This document shows positions 35,222-46,965 of a stretch of DNA of 64,000 nt, in pieces. The translations under genes and the position numbers were made by a program. Below the pieces are notes generated by a model. That model saw only the letters and a program-made list of their open reading frames with translations, did not search any database and had not been told where the DNA came from. Source of the DNA: Leptobrachium leishanense (taxonomy: Eukaryota; Chordata; Amphibia; Anura; Megophryidae); NCBI GenBank assembly GCA_009667805.1, contig CM019063.1:350324942-350388941 (forward strand), written 5' to 3'. Each line of letters opens with the position of its first letter. Position 1 is the first letter of the stretch.

Positions 35222-36520
35222 CCTCACTACTGCTCCAGTGTTGAGACACCCAGACCCCAGACTACCTTTTCAGCTAGAGGTTGATGCTTCTGAAATAGGA
35301 GTAGGAGCTGTACTATCTCAAAGAGAATCGTCAGATAAGCATCTACACCCTTGTGGACTCGTCTCTCGTAAATTGTCTCAGGCTGAAATGAATTACGATC
35401 TAGGAAATCGAGAGTTATTGTATTGTCTGCTTTGTCTGAATGGAGACATCTGTTGGAGGGGTCTACCGTTCCTGTTGTGATAATCACAGATCATAAAAAC
35501 GTAACATACATAGGAGATGCTAAGAGATTAAATACTAGACAGGTGAGATGGTCTTTATTTCTGTCTAGCTTTAACTTCATCTTGACTTATCGACCTGTTT
35601 CTCGAAATATCAAGGCAGATGCCTTGTCCAGACAATTTGAATCTTATGAGCAACATGTGCAGGACCAAAATCCCATTGTTCCCACGGATCAAAACATTGC
35701 GTCCACCTCTATTACTGTCTCTTCTCCTCTGTTAGAGCGTCTTCAGGCAGCCCAGGGAACCACTCCTGAAGGAAAAAAACCCCGACAAGTTGTTTGTACC
35801 TGAAAGACAAAGAGAACAGTTGATTAGGTTGCATCACGACACTAAACCTTCTGGTCATATGGGGATGTCGAAAACCATATCTAATCTGATGAGACAGTTC
35901 TGATGGCCTGCTTTACGACAAGATGTGAAGGATTATGTATCTGTTTGCGAGGTGTGTGCGAGAAAAAAAAGCCCTAAGAATGTACCAGTGGGGTTGTTAC
36001 AGCCTTTAGCTATTCCAGACAGACCTTGGTCCCATATTTCGATGGACTTTATAGTGGACCTACCCAAATCCAAGGGTAATACGGTTATCCTTACCATTGT
36101 AGACCAGTTTTCTAGGATGGTCCACTTTGTTCCCCTCACTAAGTTGCCGTCTGCCGCGTAACTTGTGCCCATATTTGTTGCTAATGTGGTCAGGCTTCAT
36201 GGTGTACTCCTTGAATTTGTCTCCGATAGGGGCATTCGGTTTATGTCCCATTTCTGGAGGGGCTTTTGCAAAAATATGGGAGTATAATTGGCCTTCTCGT
36301 CCGCATATCATCCGCGGACCAATGGGGCAGCTGAGAGCGCCAACCAAGGCCTTAAACAATATCTTCACTGTTTTGTCTCCAACAACAAAACACTTGGTCT
36401 GGCTTCTTACCATGGGCTGAATATGCTCATAATAATAGTAATAACGAGACTACTCCTTTCCCTTGCTCAGAGACTATGGACTGTACTAAAACCTTGCTCC
36501 TCTGCTATTCCCCTCATGTA
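35222..36520 (+). pseudogene. Gypsy-1 RNase H and integrase
   Basis: Continues a Gypsy pol on the plus strand: [20 protein letters not shown], then RNase H ([42 protein letters not shown]). Integrase follows with GHMGMSK, a TGA inside RQF-WPA (about 35901), CEVCARKK, SMDFIVDLPKS, VDQFSRMVHFVPL, a stop after PSAA (36159), FVSDRG, HPRTNGAAE (the Glu of the DDE triad near 36335) and WAEYAHNNSNNET. Homology ends at about 36500. Frameshifts lie near 35450 and 35800. The chromodomain part is absent. Confidence 0.88.
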
Positions 36521-36639
36521 AGCTATTTGACTGTTTGTTTTAAGGTTATAAGTGATGTTTTTGTGACTTTCTCCCAGCAGAACATAATAAAAAATGCCTT
36601 TAAGCCTGTCCCTCATGTTCACTGTGTTATCTGACACTA

Positions 36640-37251
36640 GGGGTACCCTGGGATTGAAAGCAAGAGCTGGGTTTGAAACCCCAGCCAATTACAATCCAAG
36701 GAGCTAGACGGGCCAACCCATCCCATTCAAAGACTGGACAGCATTTTACTTTAATGCAGTGTTTCCCAAACCTGTCTTCGGGACCCTCAGCCTCGCCAGG
36801 TTTTCCATATATGTGAAGCACAGCACAGGTGATATGATTTGCTGCTCAGTGATTGCAAGATTCAGTCTGCATTTTACCAAGGTGATCTGCAAAAGCTGGC
36901 CAAGTTGAGGGTCCCGAGGACAGGTTTGGGAAACACTGCTTTAATGGAACTATCTGCAGAAACTTTAAACCTTGCTACCCTGAAAACCCTTTGCTCCAGC
37001 AGGGTGCTCTTTTGGGATTTGGGTCCCCCTCAGGGGAGCTATCGTTGTGGTGATTTTCAGGAGGGAGCTCCTTCGGGAACCCATGTTGCTGAGCCTTTCT
37101 TGGCCCTTGGAGCTCACACAGGAGCAGTTGGCCATGCGGCATCAACTGGGAATAACTCTCTACACGCTGCCATCCTTGTCCCTGCCTGCAGATCTGGGCA
37201 CGTTTTGGACTGTGACACCCTAGGGGCCCGAGCTATTAAACGGTACCCCTA
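36640..37251. repeat. Inverted-end element enclosing a hAT MITE
   Basis: CTAGGGGTACC at 36640 and GGTACCCCTAG ending at 37251 form perfect 11-base inverted ends. Inside are further inverted pieces (CAAGAGCTGGGTTTG and others) and the hAT MITE. No flanking duplication is certain. The plus-strand open frame 36839-37252 crosses the MITE boundary and shows no motif. Confidence 0.5.
36757..36938. mobile_element. hAT-type MITE, 182 bp
   Basis: Ends CAGTGTTTCCCAAACCTGTC and its near-complement, flanked by a perfect 8-base duplication CTTTAATG at 36749-36756 and 36939-36946. Non-coding. The duplication and the CAGTGTTTCCC terminus fit hAT. Confidence 0.92.
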
Positions 37252-37310
37252 GATTGCTGCTGCTCCCCTGGAACCCCCTCAAAACAAGGACCCATGCTCT
37301 GTATGACTGC

Positions 37311-37440
37311 AGTTATTTGTAAGGTGCCATCAAATTCCATAGCGCTGTACAATGGGAGAGACAGAATAACCAATATACATACAAGTTAAACACACAGAAC
37401 AGTACCAGAGAAGCACCTGCTCAAGAGCTTACACTCTGAG
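37311..37440 (-). mobile_element. L2-type LINE, 3' end fragment
   Basis: TTATTTGTAAGGTGCCATCA, then AGCGCTGTACAATGGGAGAGA and ATACATACAAGTTAAACACAC match the 3' end of the L2 copy at 49356 and the fragment at 52341. The LINE tail points to low coordinates. Confidence 0.8.
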
Positions 37441-37727
37441 AGGACCTGATGGAGAGCAGGCTGAATGGCGGTGCCGAGATGTCTGGGGGCGGGAAAGTTA
37501 ACTGTTGTTATCTGATTCTGAACCAAATAAAAGCAGGCCATGTGAAATGGCCAGGGAGAGTCTGCTTAACCCAATATGGTTGTCGACTAAATAACGGTGT
37601 TGACTGCTTTGTTGGGAGAAATTAAGATCTGACATTGTTTCAGTGCTGCTTGCTGAGGGGAGAATCCGGAAACCGGTGAAGGCGAACGAACCACGGCAGA
37701 CAAGGGAAAATATTGGACCTCGGCTAT

Positions 37728-37953
37728 TGTGACACTGATACTCTCTGGCATATTGACACTTGGCAAACAGCTTACTGATACTCTTTGGCATATTGAACCC
37801 TGGCTTTGTTTGACATTCTATATATCTGTATATTCTGTACTTTATACTAGCATAGGGTATAGTCGCATACCGACCAATTCTAAGAATCAGAGGGAAAGTA
37901 TAGTTGTGCTGCGTACGAGGATAAAATACCGAGTTCTGGTAGGGAACATGACA
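37728..37953 (+). repeat. Gypsy-1 3' LTR
   Basis: 226 bases, TGTGACACTG to GGGAACATGACA, aligned to 17443-17666. It contains the doubled CTGATACTCTYTGGCATATTG motif. The 280 bases before it (37441-37727) are unassigned. A TG start and CA end are present on this side. Confidence 0.78.
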
Positions 37954-38167
37954 CTCTTTCACTGTCCTTCTCCAAATCAACATTAGAAAAAGGAAACATT
38001 TTATCTTAGGCCAATACCTCCTGACATTTTATTGATCGTTTCCATACATAGGCAAAGACTTTCCTTATTCTTCCTATCTCCATATCATGTGGTAAAAGAG
38101 GTACTGCACCCTCCCGACATTTAACCATTCCAATATTGGTAATAAAAATGTTAACTTGGGTGTGGGG

Positions 38168-38199
<32 letters not shown>

Positions 38200-38330
38200 A
38201 CAGTTTGCATCCGTCCCCGTTGTGGATGCGCGCGCATCCAGCACAGTTGGACCCTTCCAGTTGGCTACACTGAACTCACAAGGACCCTGGCAAGATGCAG
38301 AGCAGGGGCAATCATCTGTCTCTCTGCGAT
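37954..38330. other. Unassigned stretch with (TA)n
   Basis: AT-rich sequence, a (TA) run at 38166-38199, then a short GC-rich piece (38207-38240) resembling one 51-bp unit of 17175. No coding motif. Confidence 0.5.
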
Positions 38331-38577
38331 AGGGTGACCATTCGCCCCTGATTTCCCGGGGACAGTCCCTGGATTGAAGAGACCATCGCCGGACAAATCA
38401 TGTCCCCGGGACTTTGATAATGCTAATTTATTCAGAAGGAGGAGCTGCAGTTCCTTTGATCACTGCCATGAGTTCCATGCTGATTGGGACTCACAGTGGA
38501 GAACCAAGGAACTGCAGCTCCTCCTTCAGTGCAGCGAATAAATTAGCATTATTTAAGTTTGGGGACGAATAGTCCCA
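38331..38577. mobile_element. Inverted-repeat MITE in the Copia fragment
   Basis: Ends TAGGGTGACCATTCGCCCC and, reversed, TAGTGGGACTATTCGTCCCC. Inner arms of about 45 bases around GGAGGAGCTGCAGTTCC pair with GGAACTGCAGCTCCTCC. It abuts the Copia integrase frame at 38578. The target duplication is not clear. Confidence 0.7.
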
Positions 38578-38973
38578 CTAGCCATTAGACATTTCTTTAA
38601 GTTTCTCTGGCAATTCATCTTTGCTGTGTAACAATTTCAGTTTAGTATAGCTAGAGTAATCCTCAATGAAAGTGAGAAAATACCTCTTCTTTCCTGGAGT
38701 CAAGGTTTTTACTGGACCGCAAAGATCTGAATGAACTAAGTATAGAGGCTTTTGAGCCCTAATGTAGCTCAGCTTTGGAAAAGCTTTTCTTGTCATTTTT
38801 CTTTCAATGCAGCATGTACAGTTGTGTTCAAAATTATTCAACCCCCAATGCTGTAAAGGGTTTTAGGGAATTTAGTGTACATCTGTAATTGTATTCAGAA
38901 TGAAATCCTACAAGGACTTTTTAAAGAACCATATGCAACTAAAATGACATCAATTGGTTTTGTAATACAGTAG

Positions 38974-39887
38974 TAGGGCTGTGCAATTAATTGCAATCGC
39001 AATCGAATCGCGATTTCCGACCATGCAATTAATAAATCGCATAAGGCTGCAATTTTCGGCTCCCTGTTAACGTCCGGCAGCATGGTGCTTTGGGCGCTCG
39101 CAGGGGGAACCACGTGACGAGCCACGTTCTCGCGGCTCGTCACATGGTTCCCCCAGGCGAGCGCCCAAGCTCCATGCCGCCAGAAGTTAACAGGGAGACG
39201 AACACGTGGCGCACAGAGGTGAGCTGGGGCAGTATCCACGTGCTGGGGCAGTATATCCATGAGCTGGGGCAGTATATCCATGAGCTGGGGCAGTATTTCC
39301 ATGTGCTGGGGCAGTATATATCCATGAGCTGGGGCAGTATATCCATGAGCTGGGGCAGTATATCCATGAGCTGGGGCAGTATTTCCATGTGCTGGGGCAG
39401 TATATCCATGTGCTGGGGCAGTATATCCATGTGCTGGGGCAGTATATCCATGTGCTGGGGCAGTGTTTCCATGTGCTGGGGCAGTGTTTCCATGTGCTGG
39501 GGCAGTGTTTCCATGTGCTGGGGCAGCGTTTCCATGTGCTGGGGCAGTATTTCCATGTGCTGGGGCAGTATATCCATGTGCTGGGGCAGTATATCCATGT
39601 GCTGGGGCAGTATATCCATGAGCTGGGGCAGTATTTCCATGTGCTGGGGCAGTATATCCATGTGCTGGGGCAGTATTTCCATGTGCTGGGGCAGTATATC
39701 CATGTGCTGGGGCAGTATTTCCATGTGCTGGGGCAGTATCCATGTGCTGAATACTGAATACATTTAGAATGTATGTAGCATGTTTGAAAAAGCAAAAACA
39801 ATTGGCTAAATCGCAAATAAAATCGCAATCGCAATATTCATTCAAGAAATCGCAATATGATTATTTTGTCAATATTGCACAGCCCTA
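38974..39887. mobile_element. hAT-like element hAT-2 with minisatellite, nested in Tc1-A
   Basis: 914 bases, ends TAGGGCTGTGCAAT and ATTGCACAGCCCTA, flanked by a perfect 8-base duplication TACAGTAG at 38966-38973 and 39888-39895. The empty site is visible in Tc1-A copies 1 and 2, which read TACAGTAG once in the same context (reversed). Sub-terminal parts are ATCGCAATCG-rich. The interior is a GC-rich inverted segment and then a 21-bp minisatellite. No transposase. Confidence 0.97.
39220..39745. repeat. 21-bp minisatellite block A6
   Basis: About 25 units of the form GTGCTGGGGCAGTATATCCAT, some with GAGCTGGGG or TATTTCC. Clearly related to the 25-bp unit of hAT-1 (GTGAGCTGGGGCAATATATA), though the host element has different ends. 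Because 21 is a multiple of three and the unit lacks stops, it stays open in several frames on both strands; these are not genes. Confidence 0.95.
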
Positions 39888-40054
39888 TACAGTAGTAAAT
39901 GTTTATTTTGTGAATTATTCAACCCCTTAAAGACTACCACTCTGAAGAACAGAGGTTCATTCAAGTGTTTTCAATCAGGTATTGAGCAGCAATAAAGCAT
40001 AATAAGCACCAATTAGGCAGCTTTAAAATGACTGTGATACTCAGCTCCTTCTAG

Positions 40055-41101
<1,047 letters not shown>

Positions 41102-41545
41102 CATTGAATGTCACTAGGGGGTTGAATAAAACTGATAATGATGTGAGCACAGAAAAGACATTTGTGGTTATTTCATTATAAATGTTATGTTATATTTGTC
41201 TGACCTACACGTGCCTCTTTGATTTAATTGTAAGCAAGATGACTGAATGATCAAAATCAATGTCAAACTGGCCAAAACACTCAATTTCAGTGGGGGTAAT
41301 TTTGAACACAACTGTACATTTTATCAATTGATCACATGGACTAATTTGCATACCACTTGCGCAGTTATTCTCAACAATCTTCTTTATTATGTCTGGATTT
41401 CTGTGCCTGTGCCAAATATGGATGCAATTGGATTGTTTTTCCTCTTTGGCTGTAATAACTATATCTCTACAGTTTAGCGGATACAGTTCATCTATAATCT
41501 TTGCTTTTGCGAGTATATGATCCCCTTTTGTGATGATACAACTGT

Positions 41546-41755
41546 TACATAGTTACATAGGCTGAAAAAAGACATGCGTCCATCGGGTTCAGCCTCTCTC
41601 ACATCACCTACTGCTGTTGATCCAAAAGAAGGCAAAAAACCCAGTCTGAAGCGCTCGCCAATATGCAACACACTCAGAAAAAATTCCTTCTTGACCCCAG
41701 AACGGCAGTCAGATCTCTCCTTGGATCAAGAAGCCTACCCACATATTAAATATTA
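41546..41755 (-). mobile_element. Older CR1 copy, 3' tail piece
   Basis: A 210-base copy of the CR1 3' untranslated end (GGCTGAAAAAAGACATGCGT, GGGTTCAGCCTCTC), with the terminal ATAGTTACATAG repeats at its low-coordinate edge. It stops at CATATTAAATATTA, the point at which the matching coding-side piece restarts at 46213. I take both as one element opened by the younger CR1. Confidence 0.82.
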
Positions 41756-41963
41756 CATAGTTACATAGTTATATAGGCTGAAAAAAGACATGCGTCCATC
41801 GGGTTCAGCCTCTCTCACATAACCTACTGCTGTTGATCCAAAAGAAGGCAAAAAACCCAGTCTGAAGCGCTCGCCAATATGCAACATACTGGGAAAAAGT
41901 TCCTTCTTGACCCCAGAATGGCAGTCAGATTTCTCCTTGGATCAAGAAGCTTTTACCCACATA

Positions 41964-44913
41964 TTAAATATTATAACCCTTAATATTCTGTGTCTGCAGG
42001 AAGTCATCCAGTCGTTTTTTAAAAGTCTGTACAGACTCTGACCCAACCACCTCAACAGGCAGAGAATTCCACAGCTTTATTGTTCTCACCGTAAAATAAC
42101 CCTTCCTATGCTTTAAGCTAAATTTTCTTTCTTCCAGTCTAAATGGATGACCCCTTAACCTATTCATTAACAGGACTATACATAGGACATCAGACAATGG
42201 TTGATAATGGCCCCGTATATATTTATATAAGGTTATCAGATCCCCTCTAAGGCGCCTTTTCTCTAAACTAAACAGGTTTAAGCTTGTTAGTCTTTCCTCA
42301 TAACTTAACCCTTCCATCCCCCTTATTAATTTAGTTGCCCGTCTCTGCACTTTTTCTAACGATATAATATCTTTTTTTAAGACAGGTGCCCAAAATTGCA
42401 CGGCATATTCAAGGTGCGGCCTGACCATTGATTTATACAGAGGCAAAATTATGTTTTCATCCCGTGAGTGAACTCCCCTTTTAATGCATGCCAGTACTTT
42501 GCTGGCCTTGGCGGCTGCTGTTTGACATTGCACATTGTTACTTAGTTTGAAGTCTATGATTATTCCCAAATCCTTCTCCTGCTTGGATTTCCCTAACTCC
42601 GTACCATTTAGGGTATAAATTGCTTGTGTGTTCTTCACTCCAAAGTGCATAACTTTACATTTATCTAGATTAAATTTCATCTGCCATTTAAGTGCCCAGT
42701 CCCCCAATTTATCTAAATCCCTCTGCAGCGAAGTAACATCCTGCTCACATTGTATTACTTTTCCTAGCTTTGTGTCATCTGCAAACACTGATACATGACT
42801 TTCAATGCCTATCTCAAGGTCATTTATAAATAAATTGAATAGTATTGGTCCTATAACAGACCCCTGAGGGACACCACTTACCACTGGTGTCCATCTTGAA
42901 AATGTACCATTTATGACCACTCTCTGTACCCTATCTTTTAGCCAGTTTTCTATCCAAGAACAAGTATTTTCATCTAGACCATTTTTTCTTAATTTAAGTA
43001 GTAACCTTTTGTGTGGAACTGTGTCGAAAGCTTTGGCAAAATCTAAGTAAATCACATCCACTGCGACCCCCTGATCTATACTTCTACTTACTTCCTCATA
43101 GAACGTAATTAGGTTAGTCTGACATGATCTGTGTTTCATGAAACCATGCTGATTTTTGCCAATTACATTATACCTCCCAATAAATTCCTGAATATTATCC
43201 CTTAGTAACCCCTCAAATACTTTCCCAGCCACAGATGTTAAGCTCACAGGTCTATAATTCCCAGGCACAAATTTTAAACCTTTCTTAAATATAGGGACCA
43301 CGTCAGCTTTTCTCCAATCCTCTGGTACTATTCCTGAAAGAAAAGAATCTTGAAAGATTAAGAACAGAGGTTTACATATTTCAACACATAGCTCTCTTAG
43401 TACTCGCGGGTGAATTCCATCTGGCCCTGGGGCTTTATTAACATTCACATTGTTTAATTTGTGTAAAACCTTGTCCTGAGTCAACCAGTCACTTTGTATT
43501 AGTAAGTTTTTATTAATGAATTTCATGTCTCCTGTTATAGGTTTCTCTTTGATAAATACTGAAGAAAAATAATCATTTAAAATTTCTGCTTATCCTGATC
43601 TTCAGTTAACAATAACCCTGACTCAGATTTTAGTGAACCTACATTTTCACTCTTGGGTTTTTTAGAATTTATGTACCTAAAGAATCTTTTAGGGTTGGTC
43701 TTGCTCTCTTTGGCTATTTCTTTTTCATTTTCTAGTTTAGCCCATCTAATCGCATTTTTACATGCTTTATTGGCTGCCCTATATGCTTTATAGGATGCCT
43801 CAGATTTATCAAATTTAAAAGCTTTAAATGCCTTCTTTTTATTTTTCATTTCCTTAGTTACCTTCCTACTAAGCCACATTGGTTTCAGTCTGTTTCTTTT
43901 ATATTTATTAACCAGTGGAATATATTGTGACGTGTAATTTTCTAGTGTTAGTTTAAAGATATTCCACTTATCCTCAGTGTTTTTCCCGTGAAAGAGTTTC
44001 TGCCAGTCAATGACATTGAGAGCTTCCTTTATTTTAATAAAGTTGGCCTTTTTAAATTATATATTTTAGCATGCCCCTTATGAATGTGTTTTTTTGAGTT
44101 TATTTCAAAAGTCACCATGTTATGGTCGCTATTTCCCAACTGTTCTTTTACATTAATATTTGAGAAAAGATCCACATTATTTGTTATAACCAGGTCCAGA
44201 CAGTTATCCTCTCTAGTTGGTGTTTCTACCAGTTGTGACATGAAGGTATCATTTAAAATGTTCAGGAACCGGATTCCCTTTGCTGAATTACTAGTCCCAC
44301 TATCCCAATTAATGTCCGGGTAATTAAAATCTCCAATAATTAAAGTGCTACCATGATCTGCAGCCTTCCTAATTTGCTCTAACAGTTGTTCTTCCTCATC
44401 ATTATCTATATTAGGTGGTTATAGCATATGCCAACCAATAATTGACTTCCCTGTTTATTCCCCAACGAAATATTTACCCATAAGGATTCCACATTTCCCT
44501 CATCGCTTTCCAGTTGTGTAATATTAGGCTTTAAATCCTGATTTACATATAAACACACTCCACCCCCTTTCTTATGTTTCCTATCCTTTCTAAACAATGT
44601 ATAACCGTTTAAGTTTACAGCCCAGTCATGCGTTTCGTCCCACCATGTTTCTGTTATTCCTATAATGTCGTATTGCTTAGTGTGTGCTATTACCTCTAGT
44701 TCCCCCATCTTGTTATTAAGGCTCCTTGCATTAGCAAGCATACATTTAATGTTGTCTCTACCCACACATGCTGAATGCGACTTTACATTACATGCCTCCA
44801 CTGTTCTGACATTACCCATCCCCCCGGCTCCACCCCCCTTAGTCTGAGCTGAAACCCTTGCGCGATCTACTCTGTCTTCATTTTGTAAGATACTGTATCC
44901 CTCCCCCCCTTCC
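41964..44913 (-). pseudogene. CR1 ORF2: endonuclease and reverse transcriptase
   Basis: APE-type endonuclease with NARSLNNK and ITETWWDE (about 44640-44740), GDFNYPDI (about 44320-44340) and SDHNMV (about 44125). Three frameshifts break it, near 44415, 44040 and 43580. The RT half is one open frame of 520 codons (43526-41964): APGPDGIHPRVL, YLDFAKAFDTVPH (motif A), SGVPQGSVIGP (B), FADDTKL (C, about 42785) and the CR1-typical tail IKLWNSLPVEVV. The first open stretch begins at a GTG at 44915 that overlaps the ORF1 stop, so ORF2 may depend on coupled initiation. Only three breaks separate it from an open frame. Confidence 0.93.
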
Positions 44914-44914
44914 A

Positions 44915-45910
44915 CTAGTTTAAAGTCTCCTCCAACCTTTTAACCATCCTCTCCCCTAGCACAGCAGACCCTCTTCCATTCAGGTGCAATCTATCACAAC
45001 TATACAGATTGTACCCCAGTGCAAAATGAGCCCAGTGCTCTAAAAACCCAAAGCCCTCCTTCCTGCACCAAGCTTTAAGGCACGCATTGACCTCCCTAAT
45101 CTCCCGCTGCCTTTCCACTGTAGCACGTGGCACAGGTAGGATCTCAGAAAATACTACCTTGGAGGACCTCTTCTTCAGTTTACTTCCTAATTCCCTGAAA
45201 TCATTCTTCAGGTCCTTCCATCTTCCGCTTACTTTGTCATTGGTACCAATATGGACCATGACAGCTGGTCCATCTCCAGCCCCTCCCAATAATCTATCAA
45301 CTCTGTCAACCACATGCCTAACACGGGCACCCGGCAGACAGCAAACTGTCCGGTTAAGGCGATCAGTGCGACAGATTATCCTGTCTACTCTCTTAATAAT
45401 AGAGTCCCCTACCACCACAACCTGTCTAGGCTTACTTGCCCTCTTTATCCCTCCCTTACTTGGTGGGCTGATCCCCCGGCTGTTAGAGGGAGCAGCCTCC
45501 AGTACTGCTACACCTGAGCTGATGCACCCAACATCTTCGCTCAAGGGGGCAAATCTGTTGGTGTGCGCAAGATCAGGACTAGCCAACCTTTTCCTCTTCC
45601 CTCCCCCCCTGCTACCACGTGTCACTGACACCCAGCTACCAACCTGTTCCCCGGTTAACTCCACTCCTCCCACACCCCTAAATTCCTCAACTATACTTTG
45701 CTCCGTGAGAAGCAGGCTCCTTTCAAGATTGTCAATCTGCCTCAGCGTTACGATTTGCCCTTCCAGATCTCCAATACGAGCTTCCAGAAGAGCTACACGT
45801 TCACACTTGCTACAGAGATATGGACCCTGGAAGGATTCCTCCAGACATGCATACATGCAGCAGGATGTGCACTGGGTCAAACCTTCAAGCTTGCTAACAC
45901 TCATACCCAA
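44915..45910 (-). CDS. CR1 ORF1 protein with SGNH esterase domain (open)
   Basis: 331 codons, no stop. Residues 14-36 hold paired cysteines (C-x2-C ... C-x2-C) like a small zinc finger; 38-70 look like a coiled coil (ALLEARIGDLEGQIVTLRQ). From about residue 160 an SGNH/GDSL-type esterase is seen: block I VVGDS with Ser170, the oxyanion candidates Gly194 (LPGAR) and Asn224 (GTND), and block V DRLHLNG with Asp306 and His309. All expected catalytic positions are present. ORF1 esterases are known in CR1-clade LINEs, where they are thought to act with RNA-binding ORF1 functions. The start at 45910 is ATG; the stop TAG overlaps the ORF2 start region. Confidence 0.9.
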   Translation of the reverse strand: MGMSVSKLEGLTQCTSCCMYACLEESFQGPYLCSKCERVALLEARIGDLEGQIVTLRQIDNLERSLLLTEQSIVEEFRGVGGVELTGEQVGSWVSVTRGSRGGGKRKRLASPDLAHTNRFAPLSEDVGCISSGVAVLEAAPSNSRGISPPSKGGIKRASKPRQVVVVGDSIIKRVDRIICRTDRLNRTVCCLPGARVRHVVDRVDRLLGGAGDGPAVMVHIGTNDKVSGRWKDLKNDFRELGSKLKKRSSKVVFSEILPVPRATVERQREIREVNACLKAWCRKEGFGFLEHWAHFALGYNLYSCDRLHLNGRGSAVLGERMVKRLEETLN

Positions 45911-46118
45911 AACAAGACAACAAATATATAAACAACAATTGATACCTGTTATTTAAACTCCTGTTTTTAACTCCACTTGAAAATAGCCCACTTAAAAGTA
46001 GACCACCTCAAACCCTTGTGAGCAAGCTCAGTGAGTTGCCCCTGAGATTATGTAGCCATACAAGTGAAATCACCTGACAGGCTACACGCCCCCAATTAAC
46101 AAGTCACCAGCCACCCAG

Positions 46119-46200
46119 GGAAAAAAAACAACCAAAAAGCACAACAGAAAAAAAAAAAAGCAGAAAAAAAAAAAAACAGCAGAAAAAAAACCAAAGAGAA
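46119..46200. repeat. A-rich low-complexity stretch
   Basis: Four runs of eight or more A separated by short CAGC or GC-containing bits, at the 5' side of the younger CR1. It may belong to its leader or be expansion at the junction. Confidence 0.7.
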
Positions 46201-46212
46201 ATTAAATTGACA

Positions 46213-46965
46213 AATAACCCTTAATATTCTGTGTCTGCAGGAAGTCATCCAGTCGTTTTTTAAAAGTCTGTTCAGTCTCTGACCCAACCACCTCAACAGG
46301 CAGAGCATACCACAGCTTTATTGTTCTCACTGTAAAATAACCCCTCCTATGCTTTAGGCTGAATCTCCTTTTGTCCAGTCTAAATGGGTGACCTCGTGTC
46401 CTGTGTATAGTCCTGTCAATGAACAGGTTTCAGACAATGGTTTATAATGGCCCCATATATATTTATTTAAAGTTTTCAGATCCCCTCTAAGGCGCCGTTT
46501 CTCTAAACTAAACAAGGGTTTTTTTTTTTTTTTAAAGTTTTTTATTTTCATCAAACACGACATACAGATAACGAGAGGTAACAGGCATATAGCGAGATAA
46601 TAAGCTTAATCATGTCCTACAGTAAATAGTTTAGTATAGAAAGTATTTTCCTCATAACTTAAACCTTCCATTCCCCTTATTAATTTAGTCACCCATCTCT
46701 GCACTTTTTCTAGCGTTCTAATATCCTTTAAGACAGGTTCTCAAAATTGCACGGCATATTCAAGGTGCGGTCTTACCATTGATTTGATTTATACAGAGGC
46801 AAAATTATGTTTTCATCCTGAGAGTGGACTCCCCTTTTAATGCATGCCATTACCTTGCTGGCCTTGTTGGCTGCTGTTTGACATTGTTACTTAGTTTGAA
46901 GTCTATGATTATTCCCAAATCTTTTTCCTGCTTTGATTTCCCTAACTCTGTACTATTTAGGGCAG
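46213..46965 (-). mobile_element. Older CR1 copy, coding-side piece
   Basis: Starts AATAACCCTTAATATTCTG, matching the end of the RT frame at 41973, and follows CR1 ORF2 C-terminal sequence to about 46965 with many changes and small indels. It lacks a 3' untranslated region on this side, which fits the piece at 41546-41755. 5'-truncated, non-coding now. It carries an L1-type tail at 46518-46645. Confidence 0.85.
46518..46645 (-). mobile_element. L1-type 3' end fragment with poly(A)
   Basis: A run of T (46518-46532) followed by AAAGTTTTTTATTTTCATCA; on the minus strand this reads as a 3' end with AATAAA-like signal and a poly(A) tail. The flanking CR1 sequence resumes at TCCTCATAACTTA. Severely 5'-truncated, 128 bases. 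Confidence 0.72.

Larger units (their letters stand above)
17443..37953 (+). mobile_element. Ty3/Gypsy element Gypsy-1, split by 15.5 kb of later insertions
   Basis: Matching LTR-like ends at 17443-17666 and 37728-37953 enclose, on the plus strand, gag, protease and RT (17680-19686) and later RNase H and integrase (35222-36520). The coding order and strand fit one element whose middle was opened between the RT YLDD motif and RNase H, and about 360 bases of RT connection are missing. It may instead be two related fragments that happen to be colinear. All frames are broken. The segment between integrase and the right LTR is replaced by other repeats. Confidence 0.7.
41756..46212 (-). mobile_element. 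CR1 LINE, near full length
   Basis: Non-LTR retrotransposon with 3' ATAGTTACATAG tail repeats at 41756, 3' untranslated region, ORF2 (endonuclease and RT) and ORF1 (zinc-finger-like region and esterase), plus about 300 bases of 5' leader. It lies inside an older CR1 copy in the same orientation. The exact 5' edge is blurred by an A-rich stretch (46119-46200). Confidence 0.92.

Noticed and set aside
39090..39834. Long open frames (up to 225 codons or more) with repetitive peptides on both strands
   Set aside because: They come from a 21-bp unit without stops, a multiple of three, so several frames stay open on both strands. No start context or domain; not genes.
45087..45956. 289-codon plus-strand frame opposite CR1 ORF1
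   Set aside because: Ser/Thr/Pro/Leu-rich shadow of ORF1; only ORF1 shows domain motifs.
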